Below, piece after piece: positions 42,308-51,091 of a stretch of 64,000 nucleotides of DNA. Position 1 is the stretch's first letter; the number at the start of each line of letters is the position of its first letter. Origin of the DNA: Lachnospiraceae bacterium NE2001 (GTDB lineage: Bacteria > Bacillota > Clostridia > Lachnospirales > Lachnospiraceae); assembly GCA_900110635.1 (NCBI GenBank), contig FOEK01000003.1:186001-250000 (forward strand), in the 5' to 3' direction. Below the pieces are notes generated by a model. That model did no database searches. It was given only the letters and a program-made list of their open reading frames with translations, and was not told where the DNA came from. Both the position numbers and the translations under genes were made by a program.

Positions 42308-45300
42308 ATGAATACAGTAGAAATGTGGCAGGTTCTGGAGATTGAACCTACCAAGGAAGAAGACAAGATCGTTGCAGCTTATAGAACAAAGGTTGTTACT
42401 GTGAATCCAGAGGATGACGCAGAAGGATTTATGCGTCTTAGAGAAGCATTTGAAATGGCAATAAACTATGCCAGAGAGGATGATGTGCTGGAGGGCGAAG
42501 AGGGTGAAAAGCCTGAAGCTGAGAAGACTGATATTGACAGACATATAGATAAGCTGGATGAGATATATAAGGATATTTTCTCCAGAAGAGATGTGGAGAA
42601 ATGGAAGGAGTGGCTCTCGGATCCACTCTGTCTTGAGCTGGATACATCGGACAATATGCGTGAGGCAACTCTTGTTTATCTTATGCGACATTTTATGCTT
42701 CCGATGGAGGTATGGCAGCTTCTGGATCAGACTTTTTCTCTTGAAGAAGATAAGGATGTTCTGGCTGAGAAGTTCCCAGAGGATTTCCTTGGCTTTGTAG
42801 TGTATAGAATTCATAATGAAGACTTTGTTGATTATGAGTTCTTTATGCCAAGAGAGGAATATAACGAGATATATTCTAAGGTGCTTAAGCCTATTGAGAT
42901 TCCAGAAAAACCAACTGTTTTTGAACCAGATGAATATGAATGTATGGATGACTCCTATATTCGTTCTGTGTCAATTACCCAGGCCGAGGCTATGGCTTAT
43001 CTGACAAAAGTTTATGAGCAGTCCAGAGGTGAGCTTCCGGAGGATGTAAATATTGATGAGAATCTTGATATTCTCTGCAATATTGTAAGATATTTGAAGG
43101 CCTTTGATATCTGGCACCCAATCGAGCTGGGAGCTGAAATGCGAGCACTTCAGCTTTCTGGAATGATGCTGGAAGCTACTGCCCTGGCAAGAGCGGTAGT
43201 ATTTGACAAGATCATTCCAGTTCATAGATATGCTTCTCCAATTGCAGCTTATCTTCTTCTTAAGCTGGTAAAGGATAGCGATGGCACCGAGGGTGAGCTT
43301 GACGAGGCTGATAGAAAAGAGATACTCGAGAAGTCGAAGGAACTGATTGATGAGGTGGAGGCTCTCTATCCCTACAGCTCTATGCTTCTTGTTGCAAAGT
43401 CATATTACCAGTTTATCGAAAAGGATTATCCGGAGGCCAGTGATACTATAATTGAGGTTCTGGATGATAACCAGAAGAATACTGAGGCCATTATTATACT
43501 GAAGGATATCAGTAAGGAAGCGGCAGAGTATTATGAGAAGAAGCGTGAGGACGGAACCATCACAGAGGATGAAAAGCTGGAGCTTGCCTGGTCGTATTTC
43601 AGACTGGAGGATATAGATCCTATAATCCCTGTTCTTGATACCATAGAACCAAATGATGATATATTCTATGGATATAACAATCTTTATGGAAGATGCTACT
43701 CTCAGAAGGAAGAATTTGAAAAAGCAGAACCTTACCTTGCAAAATGGATCGAAATGATGAATGATATGAGAAAGAAGTCTGCTGCAGGGGAGGAGCTTAG
43801 CAAGAAGGATAAGAGCCGTGTTACCAGGGCAGCCTTCTGTTATTATATGTATGCACAGTGTCTGGATCATCTGAAGAAGACGGATGAGGCTGAGGAGTAT
43901 TATAAGCAGGCGATAGAGCTTTCTTTCGAAGATGGAACTGACATGAACGAAGAGCTCTTCTATCGTGAGTCTCTTGGTAAAATGCTTCACAAGGAGAAGA
44001 AGTATCCAGCGGCAATGGAGGTTTGGAACGCTATGATCGAAAGGATCGATCACTGTGTTCCTGCTTATATTCATCGTCAGGAGACGGCTCATGCCATGCA
44101 TGATGCCCAGCTGGTTATAGATGATTATTATAATATCATCCGTGATTTTCCTTCTTATGGTAAGGCGTATGGACTGGCTGCAAAGGTATTTATCATCTAT
44201 AAGCAGTTTGAAGATGCAAAGACTGTATTTGAAAGAGCGAGCGAAGCGGAAGTTGATTCAGATATGCTTGACTGGATGCGCTGCAGAATTATGGAGGTGG
44301 AGAAGAAGCTGGAGGATGCTGAAAAGCTCTACCTGAATATTGAGCAGAACGTTAGAGAAGAGAAGTCTGATATAACTGATACTGAGGTGCTTGATTTCTA
44401 TTCGGATCTTGTAGCATTTTATATGAATCTTCGTGATGAGAATAATGAAAGAAATCATCTTGATGAGGCCGAGAAGTATCTCGAAGAGGGCTTTAAGCAT
44501 GGTGGGCCATTTAAGCGTCTGTTCTGGCTGAAGACAGATATTGAGGAATTCTCTGGTCGAAAGGCAGATTCAGTATATAAGGAGATGCTTCAGTATTTCC
44601 CAGGGGATGCAGCTGTATTCTTTGAATATGGAGAGTATCTCAGAAGAGATGACAGGATTGAAGAGGCTGAACAGATGTATATGAAGGCTCTCGATATGGA
44701 TCCAGAGAACAATCGTGTAAACAATCGTCTGATGGATATCTGGCAGGACAGATATAATGATTATGAAAAAAGAGAGGCCTATGATAAGGCGGTTGCTTAT
44801 GCTACCAGACAGCTGGAGCTTGTGGATGACGAATATTACAGGATTGAGAGACTTCTGCTCTATCTGGATGGTGGTGAGCTTGATAAGGCCGAAGAGGATG
44901 CAAAGACTGCCATTGATATGAAGGACGACAATGTCTATGGACATAATGGACTTGGCCTGGTTCATCTTAGGAGGAGAGAGTATCCTGAGGCCATAGCATG
45001 CTTTAAGAGGGCCTTGGAGGTTATGGAGGATAAGGAGACTCCGGTTCCATATACTAATCTTTCCAAGGTTTATGAGCAGATGGGAGATTTTGAAAATGCT
45101 GCCAAGCTTATAGAACAGGCTATGGAGATATTTGGAAAGAATCTGAGCAACAGGTATTCTCTTGCTAGAATCTATGTGAAGGGTCAGCGTTTTGAAGAAG
45201 CTATGGAGCTTTATGATGAAATGCAGAACATTTACAGGGAGCGTCTAAGCGAGACACATAATAAGTGGAACGCTTCCTCTGTTGTGAAGTATCTCATCAA

Positions 45301-46099
45301 GATGGTTGACGTTGCAAATCTATCTGGAAATGATCAGCTGGCTCAGAACAGACTGAATGTGCTGAATGCTTTCCTGAAGGAGCAGGGTTATACCAATAAA
45401 GGTCTGGATGAAGTGACTATTGGAAATGAGAGAAAGGTTGCGGCTGATATATTTAGGCAGCTGGGTGATTTTTATCTCAATAATCAGAGACAATACAAGG
45501 TAGCTATTCAGTATTTTGAAAAATGTATCAGATTCATGATGAAGGGTGGAACCAAGGGACCATCCCGTTCAATAGTGGATGATGTAAATGTCAGGAACTC
45601 TATTTTTAAGAAATCTAGACAGAGCGCATATGTTGAAAAACCAGAGAATATAGATGGAGCGGACCTGAAGAATATAGGAGATATGTATCGCTTCTTTGCT
45701 ATGGCTTGCTTTAACTATGGCTTGAAGGAGTGGTCAGTAGAATTAGCTCAGAGATCAATGAACTGTTTCAGGGGAGCTTGTGGAGACATAAACAAATATC
45801 TGACATATCCAACGTCATCTCCACTAAGACTAAGTGATATGGCTATGTTGCTATTTATGACAGGTGATACTGAAGGCGCAATCCGTATGGCAGACTCAGT
45901 AGAAACAATTCCTCCATGTGAATTCTGTACATATGGGGCTTGTTATGATAGAATCTTAACATTGGCTAGAATCTATGAGATGTCAGGTAATATTCCAAAG
46001 GCAGTAGAGTATTATAAGATGGCTTATGAGAAAACAAAGGATGACGCCGAGATATATGTGGCACTCAGGACTCTGGATGGCCGAAGCAGTGTTAAATAG
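42308..46099 (+). CDS. Giant J-like/TPR protein, partner of the adjacent Hsp70
   Basis: 1263 residues. The first 60 residues resemble a J domain (MWQVLEIEPTKEEDKIVAAY to RLREAFEMAINYA), but the HPD loop that triggers Hsp70 ATPase reads NPE (VNPEDDAEGF). The remainder is built of TPR-like helical pairs, e.g. YGHNGLGLVHLRRREYPEAIACFKRALEVM and AYEKTKDDAEIYVAL, covering about 330-1250. It is probably a scaffold that recruits clients to the Hsp70 encoded 23 bases downstream, analogous to DjlB/DjlC with HscC in E. coli (family knowledge plus inference). GAAGGG precedes the ATG. Confidence 0.8.
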   Translation: MNTVEMWQVLEIEPTKEEDKIVAAYRTKVVTVNPEDDAEGFMRLREAFEMAINYAREDDVLEGEEGEKPEAEKTDIDRHIDKLDEIYKDIFSRRDVEKWKEWLSDPLCLELDTSDNMREATLVYLMRHFMLPMEVWQLLDQTFSLEEDKDVLAEKFPEDFLGFVVYRIHNEDFVDYEFFMPREEYNEIYSKVLKPIEIPEKPTVFEPDEYECMDDSYIRSVSITQAEAMAYLTKVYEQSRGELPEDVNIDENLDILCNIVRYLKAFDIWHPIELGAEMRALQLSGMMLEATALARAVVFDKIIPVHRYASPIAAYLLLKLVKDSDGTEGELDEADRKEILEKSKELIDEVEALYPYSSMLLVAKSYYQFIEKDYPEASDTIIEVLDDNQKNTEAIIILKDISKEAAEYYEKKREDGTITEDEKLELAWSYFRLEDIDPIIPVLDTIEPNDDIFYGYNNLYGRCYSQKEEFEKAEPYLAKWIEMMNDMRKKSAAGEELSKKDKSRVTRAAFCYYMYAQCLDHLKKTDEAEEYYKQAIELSFEDGTDMNEELFYRESLGKMLHKEKKYPAAMEVWNAMIERIDHCVPAYIHRQETAHAMHDAQLVIDDYYNIIRDFPSYGKAYGLAAKVFIIYKQFEDAKTVFERASEAEVDSDMLDWMRCRIMEVEKKLEDAEKLYLNIEQNVREEKSDITDTEVLDFYSDLVAFYMNLRDENNERNHLDEAEKYLEEGFKHGGPFKRLFWLKTDIEEFSGRKADSVYKEMLQYFPGDAAVFFEYGEYLRRDDRIEEAEQMYMKALDMDPENNRVNNRLMDIWQDRYNDYEKREAYDKAVAYATRQLELVDDEYYRIERLLLYLDGGELDKAEEDAKTAIDMKDDNVYGHNGLGLVHLRRREYPEAIACFKRALEVMEDKETPVPYTNLSKVYEQMGDFENAAKLIEQAMEIFGKNLSNRYSLARIYVKGQRFEEAMELYDEMQNIYRERLSETHNKWNASSVVKYLIKMVDVANLSGNDQLAQNRLNVLNAFLKEQGYTNKGLDEVTIGNERKVAADIFRQLGDFYLNNQRQYKVAIQYFEKCIRFMMKGGTKGPSRSIVDDVNVRNSIFKKSRQSAYVEKPENIDGADLKNIGDMYRFFAMACFNYGLKEWSVELAQRSMNCFRGACGDINKYLTYPTSSPLRLSDMAMLLFMTGDTEGAIRMADSVETIPPCEFCTYGACYDRILTLARIYEMSGNIPKAVEYYKMAYEKTKDDAEIYVALRTLDGRSSVK

Positions 46100-46122
46100 A
46101 TAAAGGAAATATTTTAAAAACA

Positions 46123-47808
46123 ATGATAGTAGGAATTGATTTAGGAACAACAAACAGTCTGATAGCGTACTATACAGAAGAGGGACCAAAGATTATCCCA
46201 AACAGACTGGGTGAAAGACTTACCCCATCTGTTGTAAGTATTGATGAAAACGAAACTGTATATGTAGGAAAGACAGCGCAGGAAAGAATGCGTCTCTATC
46301 CTGAATCCAGCGCAGCTGTATTTAAGAGGGATATGGGAAGTGACAAGAAGTATAATCTCAGTGGAAAGGAGTTTACTGCTGAGGAGCTTTCTTCATTTGT
46401 CCTTCGTTCTCTTAAAGAGGATGCTGAGGAGTATCTGGGTGAAGAGATAGAAGAGGCTGTAATCAGTGTTCCGGCATATTTCAATGATATGAGGCGTAAG
46501 GCAACCAAGAGAGCTGGCGAGCTGGCTGGTCTTAAGGTTGAGAGAATTATCAGTGAACCAACGGCGGCTGCTATAGCATATGGCCTGTATAATGATGACA
46601 AGCCAGCAAAGAATCTAGTGTTTGACCTTGGTGGTGGTACTCTGGATGTATCCATTCTGGACTATTTTGCACCAATACTTGAGGTTAGAGCTGTAGCGGG
46701 AGATAATTATCTGGGTGGCGAGGACTTTACAGCCATCATAGAGGATATGTTCTACAAGGGTAATCCTGACATCAAGAAAGAGGAGCTTTCTTACAGAGAA
46801 GTGGCTCTTATTCATAAGGCTGCTGAACAGAGTAAGATAGAGCTTTCAGACAACGGATCAACTACCATGAAGGCTAAGGTTGGTGATGAGGAGATATCTT
46901 ATGACATTGCCTATGCTGATTTTGATAAGGCTTGCGAGTCTCTTTATGAGAAGATTCGTGTGCCTGTTAAGCGTGCACTTACCGATGCAAAGCTGAAGCT
47001 CACAGATATAGATAAGATAGTTCTTGTGGGCGGTGGTACAAGACTCACTGGAGTAAGAAGCTTTGTCAGCAAGATGTTTCACACATTTCCAGACACCAGC
47101 ATAAATCCAGATGAGGCGGTTGCGCTTGGTGCTGCTATTCAGGCGGCTATGAAGGAGCGTAAGGAGTCTATCAAGGAGGTTGTGCTTACCGATGTATGTC
47201 CATTTACGTTGGGCACAGAGGTGGTGATCGAGCTTGGTGAGGGCTATAAGGAGAGCGGCCATTACTGTCCTATAATAGAGAGAAATACTATAATTCCTGC
47301 CAGTCGTACAGATCGTTTTTATACGACTCACGACAAGCAGACAAGAATAGATATCAGAGTACTTCAGGGAGAAAGCCGTATGGCCAGAAATAATCTGGAG
47401 CTGGGAGTACTGGAGATTGAGGTGCCAAGCAATAAGGCTGGTGCTGAATCTGTGGATGTTACTTATACCTATGATATCAACTCTATTCTTGAGGTTGAGG
47501 TCAGAGTTATCTCAACTGATAAGAAATATAGGAAGATAATTAAGGGTCAGTACACAGAGATGACTGACGAAGAGATAGAGAAGAGGTTCCAGGAGCTGGC
47601 ATATCTTAAGATTCCGCCAAGGGATCAGGAGGAGAACAAGCTGATACTTCTTCGTGCAGAACGTATGTATGAGGAGGCTCTTGGAATGGATCGTGAGGTT
47701 CTTGAGGCTGAGGTTCGCAAGTTTGAGCTGGCGCTCAATTCTCAGGATAAACGAATTATAGAGAAGGAACGCGGGCGGTTGAAAGAATTTTTGGATGGTT
47801 GGGAATAG
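46123..47808 (+). CDS. hscC: Short Hsp70-family chaperone (HscC-like)
   Basis: 561 residues, shorter than DnaK (about 610). The ATPase domain is complete: GIDLGTTNSLIAYY (phosphate 1), VPAYFNDMRRKATKRAGELAGL, ISEPTAAAIAYGL, FDLGGGTLDVSIL and VLVGGGTRLTGVRSFV. The substrate-binding domain is reduced, with a short helical lid and no DnaK EEVD-like tail. The form matches HscC-type Hsp70s. It follows the J-like gene in the same operon. The initiation region is weak (AAGGAAATATTTT before the ATG). Confidence 0.88.
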   Translation: MIVGIDLGTTNSLIAYYTEEGPKIIPNRLGERLTPSVVSIDENETVYVGKTAQERMRLYPESSAAVFKRDMGSDKKYNLSGKEFTAEELSSFVLRSLKEDAEEYLGEEIEEAVISVPAYFNDMRRKATKRAGELAGLKVERIISEPTAAAIAYGLYNDDKPAKNLVFDLGGGTLDVSILDYFAPILEVRAVAGDNYLGGEDFTAIIEDMFYKGNPDIKKEELSYREVALIHKAAEQSKIELSDNGSTTMKAKVGDEEISYDIAYADFDKACESLYEKIRVPVKRALTDAKLKLTDIDKIVLVGGGTRLTGVRSFVSKMFHTFPDTSINPDEAVALGAAIQAAMKERKESIKEVVLTDVCPFTLGTEVVIELGEGYKESGHYCPIIERNTIIPASRTDRFYTTHDKQTRIDIRVLQGESRMARNNLELGVLEIEVPSNKAGAESVDVTYTYDINSILEVEVRVISTDKKYRKIIKGQYTEMTDEEIEKRFQELAYLKIPPRDQEENKLILLRAERMYEEALGMDREVLEAEVRKFELALNSQDKRIIEKERGRLKEFLDGWE

Positions 47809-47876
47809 ATGAAAAGAACTGTTCATCAGTTGCCATCCTTACAATCGATAAAGTCCGCACTTCGTGTCTATAAAAC

Positions 47877-47934
47877 AAAAAACTATGCAGATATATCAAC
47901 CTTTGTCCCCACAAATCTCTGCATAGTTTTTTTT
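47877..47934. terminator. Bidirectional terminator
   Basis: AACTATGCAGA and TCTGCATAGTT are perfectly complementary, with six A residues on the left and eight T on the right. Serves hscC and the convergent peptidase gene. Confidence 0.85.
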
Positions 47935-47962
47935 ATGCATATTGCAAGCAATATGCATTTTT
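47935..47962. terminator. Second terminator hairpin
   Basis: ATGCATATTGC and GCAATATGCAT, perfect 11-bp arms with an AA loop, then TTTTT. Confidence 0.75.
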
Positions 47963-47978
47963 CTGTTTAGTTGAAAAA

Positions 47979-48007
47979 GTTGTCAGTAGTTACGTCCACG
48001 TGACAAC
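47979..48007 (-). repeat. Family C palindrome serving as 3' end of the M23 gene
   Basis: On the minus strand GTTGTCACGTGGACG onward to TGACAAC, flanked by AAAA and TTTTT. It starts directly after the peptidase stop codon and looks like a working terminator. Confidence 0.8.
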
Positions 48008-48009
48008 TT

Positions 48010-49482
48010 TTAGAGGTAGCCCATTGGGTCTACGTAGGAGCCGTATAGTCTTACGGCGAAATGTAGGTGTGGACCGGTTGAAACTCCGGTACTACCTGCG
48101 AAAGCTATGGTCTGGCCGGCTGTTACATTTGCGCCTTCGCTTACGTTGAAGCCTGACAGATGGAAGTAGCAGGTTGAGATACCATTTCCGTGATCTATGA
48201 TTACTGCATTTCCAGCTGCACTAAGGTAGCCAACGTAGGATACAACGCCATCTGCGGCTGCTACGATTGAAGCTCCAGATGAGCATCCGATATCTATACC
48301 CATATGGTTATAGGTTGCACCCTCGGTTGGAGCCTCTCTGGCACCAAAGCTTGAAGTGATGTATGTTGATGACGGGCAAGGCCACGTGAAACCACCGCCT
48401 GAATATGAGTTCATCGTTGGTGTTGTATTTGTAGTAGTATTTGTGGTAGCAGTTGTGTTTGTAGTAGTTGTCGTTGTAGTAGAAGAAGCATCGGTAGAAG
48501 ATGCTGTACTCGCCTTCTTAGCTTCCTCTTCGGCAGCCTTTCTGGCAGCTTCCTCGGCTTCAGCCTTAGCGGCAGCTTCTTCAGCGGCAGCAGTAGCAGC
48601 GGCTGACTCGGCAGCGGCACGTTTAGCGGCAGCAGCAGCTTCGATTGCTGCAATAGCTGAATCCTGCTCAGCCTCAAGTCGTGTCATTTCTTCGATAGTG
48701 TATTCTGTATCAGCTATCTGGATGTTGTACTCCTGGAGGGTAGCCTGTTTTCCTTCCTGCATTACCTGAAGCGCCTGCTGTTCCCCCTCAGCCTCGGTCT
48801 TAAGTCCTTCTATCTCTTCCAGATTGCTGTTTATTTCATTTTGATAAGTGACAATGGTCTGTTCTATAACCATCAGGTCGTTCAGCTGCTTCTGATCATA
48901 GGCTGAAACCTGTGATACATATTCAGACTGGCTGATAACGCTGTTGTATTCCTTTACTGAAATGAGAGCGTCTATGTAATCTGCATCGCCATTTTCATAA
49001 GCAAACTGGATTCGCTCCTTCATGCTCTCATATTGATTGGTCTCAGCAATATATGCGAGCTGCAGATTATCTTCAGAGATACAAGACTTTATCTGCAAGA
49101 GATTTCGACTGTCCTCCAGTTCGGCCAGCTTTTCCTCGTAGCCAGATATTTCTGAGTCCAGCTCTTCGATAAGCTCCATGATGTCTTCCTTGTCGGATTC
49201 AAGCTTTGACAGCTTGGCTTCGGCTTCTTTCTTCTTCTGGGCAGCATCAGTCTTTTTTGTCTGTGCTGTGGTAAGATCATCAGAACTTTCGGTGGAAGTG
49301 CTGGCTGTGTTCTCGTCGGCATAAACGGCTGAAATACCATTTGAACTAATCTTAGGCACGCCATAAACAGAAGCTACAACCATAGCTCCTGTCAGTACTG
49401 CGCTCATAAGTCTTCTGTTTTTAATACGCTTTGAAAACACCAGACCTTTGTATCCTTTAATTTTTTTGGAAAATAAAAACAT
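48010..49482 (-). CDS. Secreted M23 peptidoglycan endopeptidase with coiled coil (EnvC-like)
   Basis: 490 residues. Signal segment RRLMSAVLTGAMVVASVYG (about 26-44), then a long coiled coil (about 70-290), an Ala/Glu/Lys-rich helix and a Thr/Ser/Asn linker of about 35 residues. The C-terminal M23 domain has the zinc motif NHMGIDIGC (about 394) and HLHF (about 470). It should cut peptide cross-links in the wall. The ATG at 49482 lies inside an inverted repeat and has no Shine-Dalgarno; a GTG at 49440 with AAAGG close upstream is an alternative start that gives a cleaner signal peptide. Confidence 0.88.
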   Translation of the reverse strand: MFLFSKKIKGYKGLVFSKRIKNRRLMSAVLTGAMVVASVYGVPKISSNGISAVYADENTASTSTESSDDLTTAQTKKTDAAQKKKEAEAKLSKLESDKEDIMELIEELDSEISGYEEKLAELEDSRNLLQIKSCISEDNLQLAYIAETNQYESMKERIQFAYENGDADYIDALISVKEYNSVISQSEYVSQVSAYDQKQLNDLMVIEQTIVTYQNEINSNLEEIEGLKTEAEGEQQALQVMQEGKQATLQEYNIQIADTEYTIEEMTRLEAEQDSAIAAIEAAAAAKRAAAESAAATAAAEEAAAKAEAEEAARKAAEEEAKKASTASSTDASSTTTTTTTNTTATTNTTTNTTPTMNSYSGGGFTWPCPSSTYITSSFGAREAPTEGATYNHMGIDIGCSSGASIVAAADGVVSYVGYLSAAGNAVIIDHGNGISTCYFHLSGFNVSEGANVTAGQTIAFAGSTGVSTGPHLHFAVRLYGSYVDPMGYL

Positions 49483-49514
49483 AATATTACGGTTTACAAT
49501 AAGCGTAATATTAT
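49481..49514. promoter_or_regulatory. Inverted repeat overlapping the peptidase start codon
   Basis: ATAATATTACG and CGTAATATTAT, 11-bp perfect arms, 12 bases apart. In the mRNA the 3' arm contains the first bases of the start codon, so the hairpin would hide it. As DNA it could equally be an operator. Confidence 0.65.
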
Positions 49515-49526
49515 GTTTACCAAGAC

Positions 49527-49555
49527 ATTATATTATTATATTAGATATATTGCAA
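49527..49555 (-). promoter_or_regulatory. Promoter of the M23 peptidase gene
   Basis: Minus strand: TTGCAA, a 17-base spacer and TATAAT. Predicted start about 49520, giving a 38-base leader that consists mainly of the inverted repeat. Confidence 0.65.
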
Positions 49556-49596
49556 CAATAATTTACATAATATCTTATTTTTCTATATAAGATACA

Positions 49597-50184
49597 TTAA
49601 ATAGATAGCTTGTCGGATAGAAAATCGTAGGATGCGCGCTCGCATAGATCCTTGAGGGTCTTCATGTTGCCTGAAATGTAGTCGGGCTCTTCGATCATGC
49701 CGCGGGATACCCATTCGATGATGATACCGCAGGATCCATAGGCAAAGAAGCGTGCGATGAAGTTGCGCTGTTCCTTGCTTACGGTCTTTTTGCCCTCAGC
49801 GTTTGCGCTTTCCTCTATGACATTTATCGCCTGTTCAAAGAGGTCCTGGGCCTGAACCAGCAGGTATTCCTGTATGTAATTCTCGGTATGTCTTACGGTG
49901 TTGATGTAAAATGTCTTGTCCTCTGTCATTGCGGTGAGGAGGGACTCCAGCCGAGTGGTCCAGTTATCAAAGCTGACGTCGGTCATATATTTGCTCAGGA
50001 GATCAGATTCATAGATCCATTTGAGAAGTGTGTATTTGTCTTCAAAATGGTAGTAGAAGGTCTGACGGTTGATGCCACATTGTTCCGAGATATCCTTAAC
50101 AGAAATCTTGTCAAATGTTTTCGTCTTGGTCAGTGCCTTGAGACTATCCGCGATTGCACGCTTGGTTATGGTATTTTCTGACAT
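49597..50184 (-). CDS. TetR-family regulator (DhaS-like)
   Basis: 195 residues. N-terminal HTH ISVKDISEQCGINRQTFYYHFEDKYTLLKWIY, followed by the C-terminal helical domain of the DhaS-like TetR subgroup (FARFFAYGSCGIIIEWVSRGM). This subgroup often sits next to MMPL transporter genes, and here the MMPL operon is divergent about 0.9 kb away. AAAGGAGG precedes ATG 50184; an in-frame upstream start at 50247 has no ribosome site. Confidence 0.88.
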   Translation of the reverse strand: MSENTITKRAIADSLKALTKTKTFDKISVKDISEQCGINRQTFYYHFEDKYTLLKWIYESDLLSKYMTDVSFDNWTTRLESLLTAMTEDKTFYINTVRHTENYIQEYLLVQAQDLFEQAINVIEESANAEGKKTVSKEQRNFIARFFAYGSCGIIIEWVSRGMIEEPDYISGNMKTLKDLCERASYDFLSDKLSI

Positions 50185-50334
50185 ATTGCCAGCCTCCTTT
50201 TTTTGCATTTTATAGTACAGATTCCACAACTGTCTATATCCTATCATAGTTTTTGTTTTATTTGAACTCTTTTTGTGTTATACTACTGTATCGGAAAAAG
50301 TGTTGAAACCATATGGATGGTGGAGGAACAGGAT

Positions 50335-50862
50335 TTGAAGGTTGGATCTATATTATTAATTATATTTCTAGTGGCGTTGGCTGTAGTTTTTATTTATGTC
50401 ACTATAAGGATCAATTCCCTTGAGCAGAAGTCCAGGGATAAAAGCTCTGAAATAGATGGCAGCCTTTGGGATAGAGCATTTCAGCTGAGTAAGCTGGTAG
50501 AGATTATTGCTAATAAAGGAATAGAACATAGCATAGAGGTGCTTGACGTAAATACATTTGGACTTGGCATGTCGTCAACCCTTCAGGCAACCTACAGTGA
50601 GAAGCTGGATGTGCAGGACGTTGCACTACGCGAGCTTCTGAAGGAACACACAGAGCTTCTTGATGACGAGGATTTTAAGACACATCTGGAGAAGTTCAAT
50701 TCAGCAAGAAATGAACTCTTTAAGGCAAGTATCGCTTACAACAAGAGTACTAACGAGTTTAATTCATCAATATCTGGATTCCCATCCAGCGCTATAGCAG
50801 CGATCCACAAGAAGTCGAGCCGAAACCTGTTCGGTTACTACTTTAGAAACCTTGATGAGTAA
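50335..50862 (+). CDS. LemA family membrane protein
   Basis: About 175 residues. One N-terminal membrane helix (VGSILLIIFLVALAVVFIYVTI) and a helical cytoplasmic or exposed domain with YNKSTNEFNSSISGFPSSAIAAI, the LemA signature. Function of the family is unclear. I choose TTG 50335 because GGAGG (50322-50326) lies 8 bases before it. In-frame ATG 50317 and GTG 50275 have no ribosome site. Confidence 0.8.
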   Translation: MKVGSILLIIFLVALAVVFIYVTIRINSLEQKSRDKSSEIDGSLWDRAFQLSKLVEIIANKGIEHSIEVLDVNTFGLGMSSTLQATYSEKLDVQDVALRELLKEHTELLDDEDFKTHLEKFNSARNELFKASIAYNKSTNEFNSSISGFPSSAIAAIHKKSSRNLFGYYFRNLDE

Positions 50863-50864
50863 GA

Positions 50865-50966
50865 CCAAGATTACGAAGTAATCTTGTTGTCGCGAAGCGA
50901 CCAGCAGCCGCAGTGCCGTGCAGGCACCCAAGATTACGAAGTTTTAGACACTTGTTGAAAAGTGTC
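50865..50966 (+). repeat. Cluster of mini-hairpins with GAA loops
   Basis: CAAGATTAC-GAA-GTAATCTTG (50866-50886), GTCGC-GAA-GCGAC (50889-50901), GTGCC-GTGCA-GGCAC (50913-50927), then a second CCAAGATTACGAAGT (50928-50942) and GACACTT/AAGTGTC (50947-50966). GC-rich relative to its surroundings, no coding frame. Confidence 0.75.
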
Positions 50967-51017
50967 GTAAAGTCTGTCACGTGTCTGGTTTTGTCTAATT
51001 ACATATAAAATGATATG

Positions 51018-51058
51018 AGGTATCCTCTCTTATGAAACAAGAGAAGGGTACCTTTTTT
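51018..51058 (+). terminator. Terminator ahead of the MMPL gene
   Basis: GGTATCCTCTCTT pairs with AAGAGAAGGGTACC (one bulge, one G-T), followed by six T residues. It closes the LemA transcript or attenuates the MMPL operon. Confidence 0.75.
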
Positions 51059-51091
51059 AGTGCCCTAATAAATAAATGAGGAGGGATGAAG

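Noticed and set aside
41966-42814. 282-codon frame on the minus strand
   Set aside because: It is antisense to the glycerophosphotransferase and J-like genes, whose protein motifs are clear; its composition (Ile/Leu/His-rich) is typical of a shadow frame.
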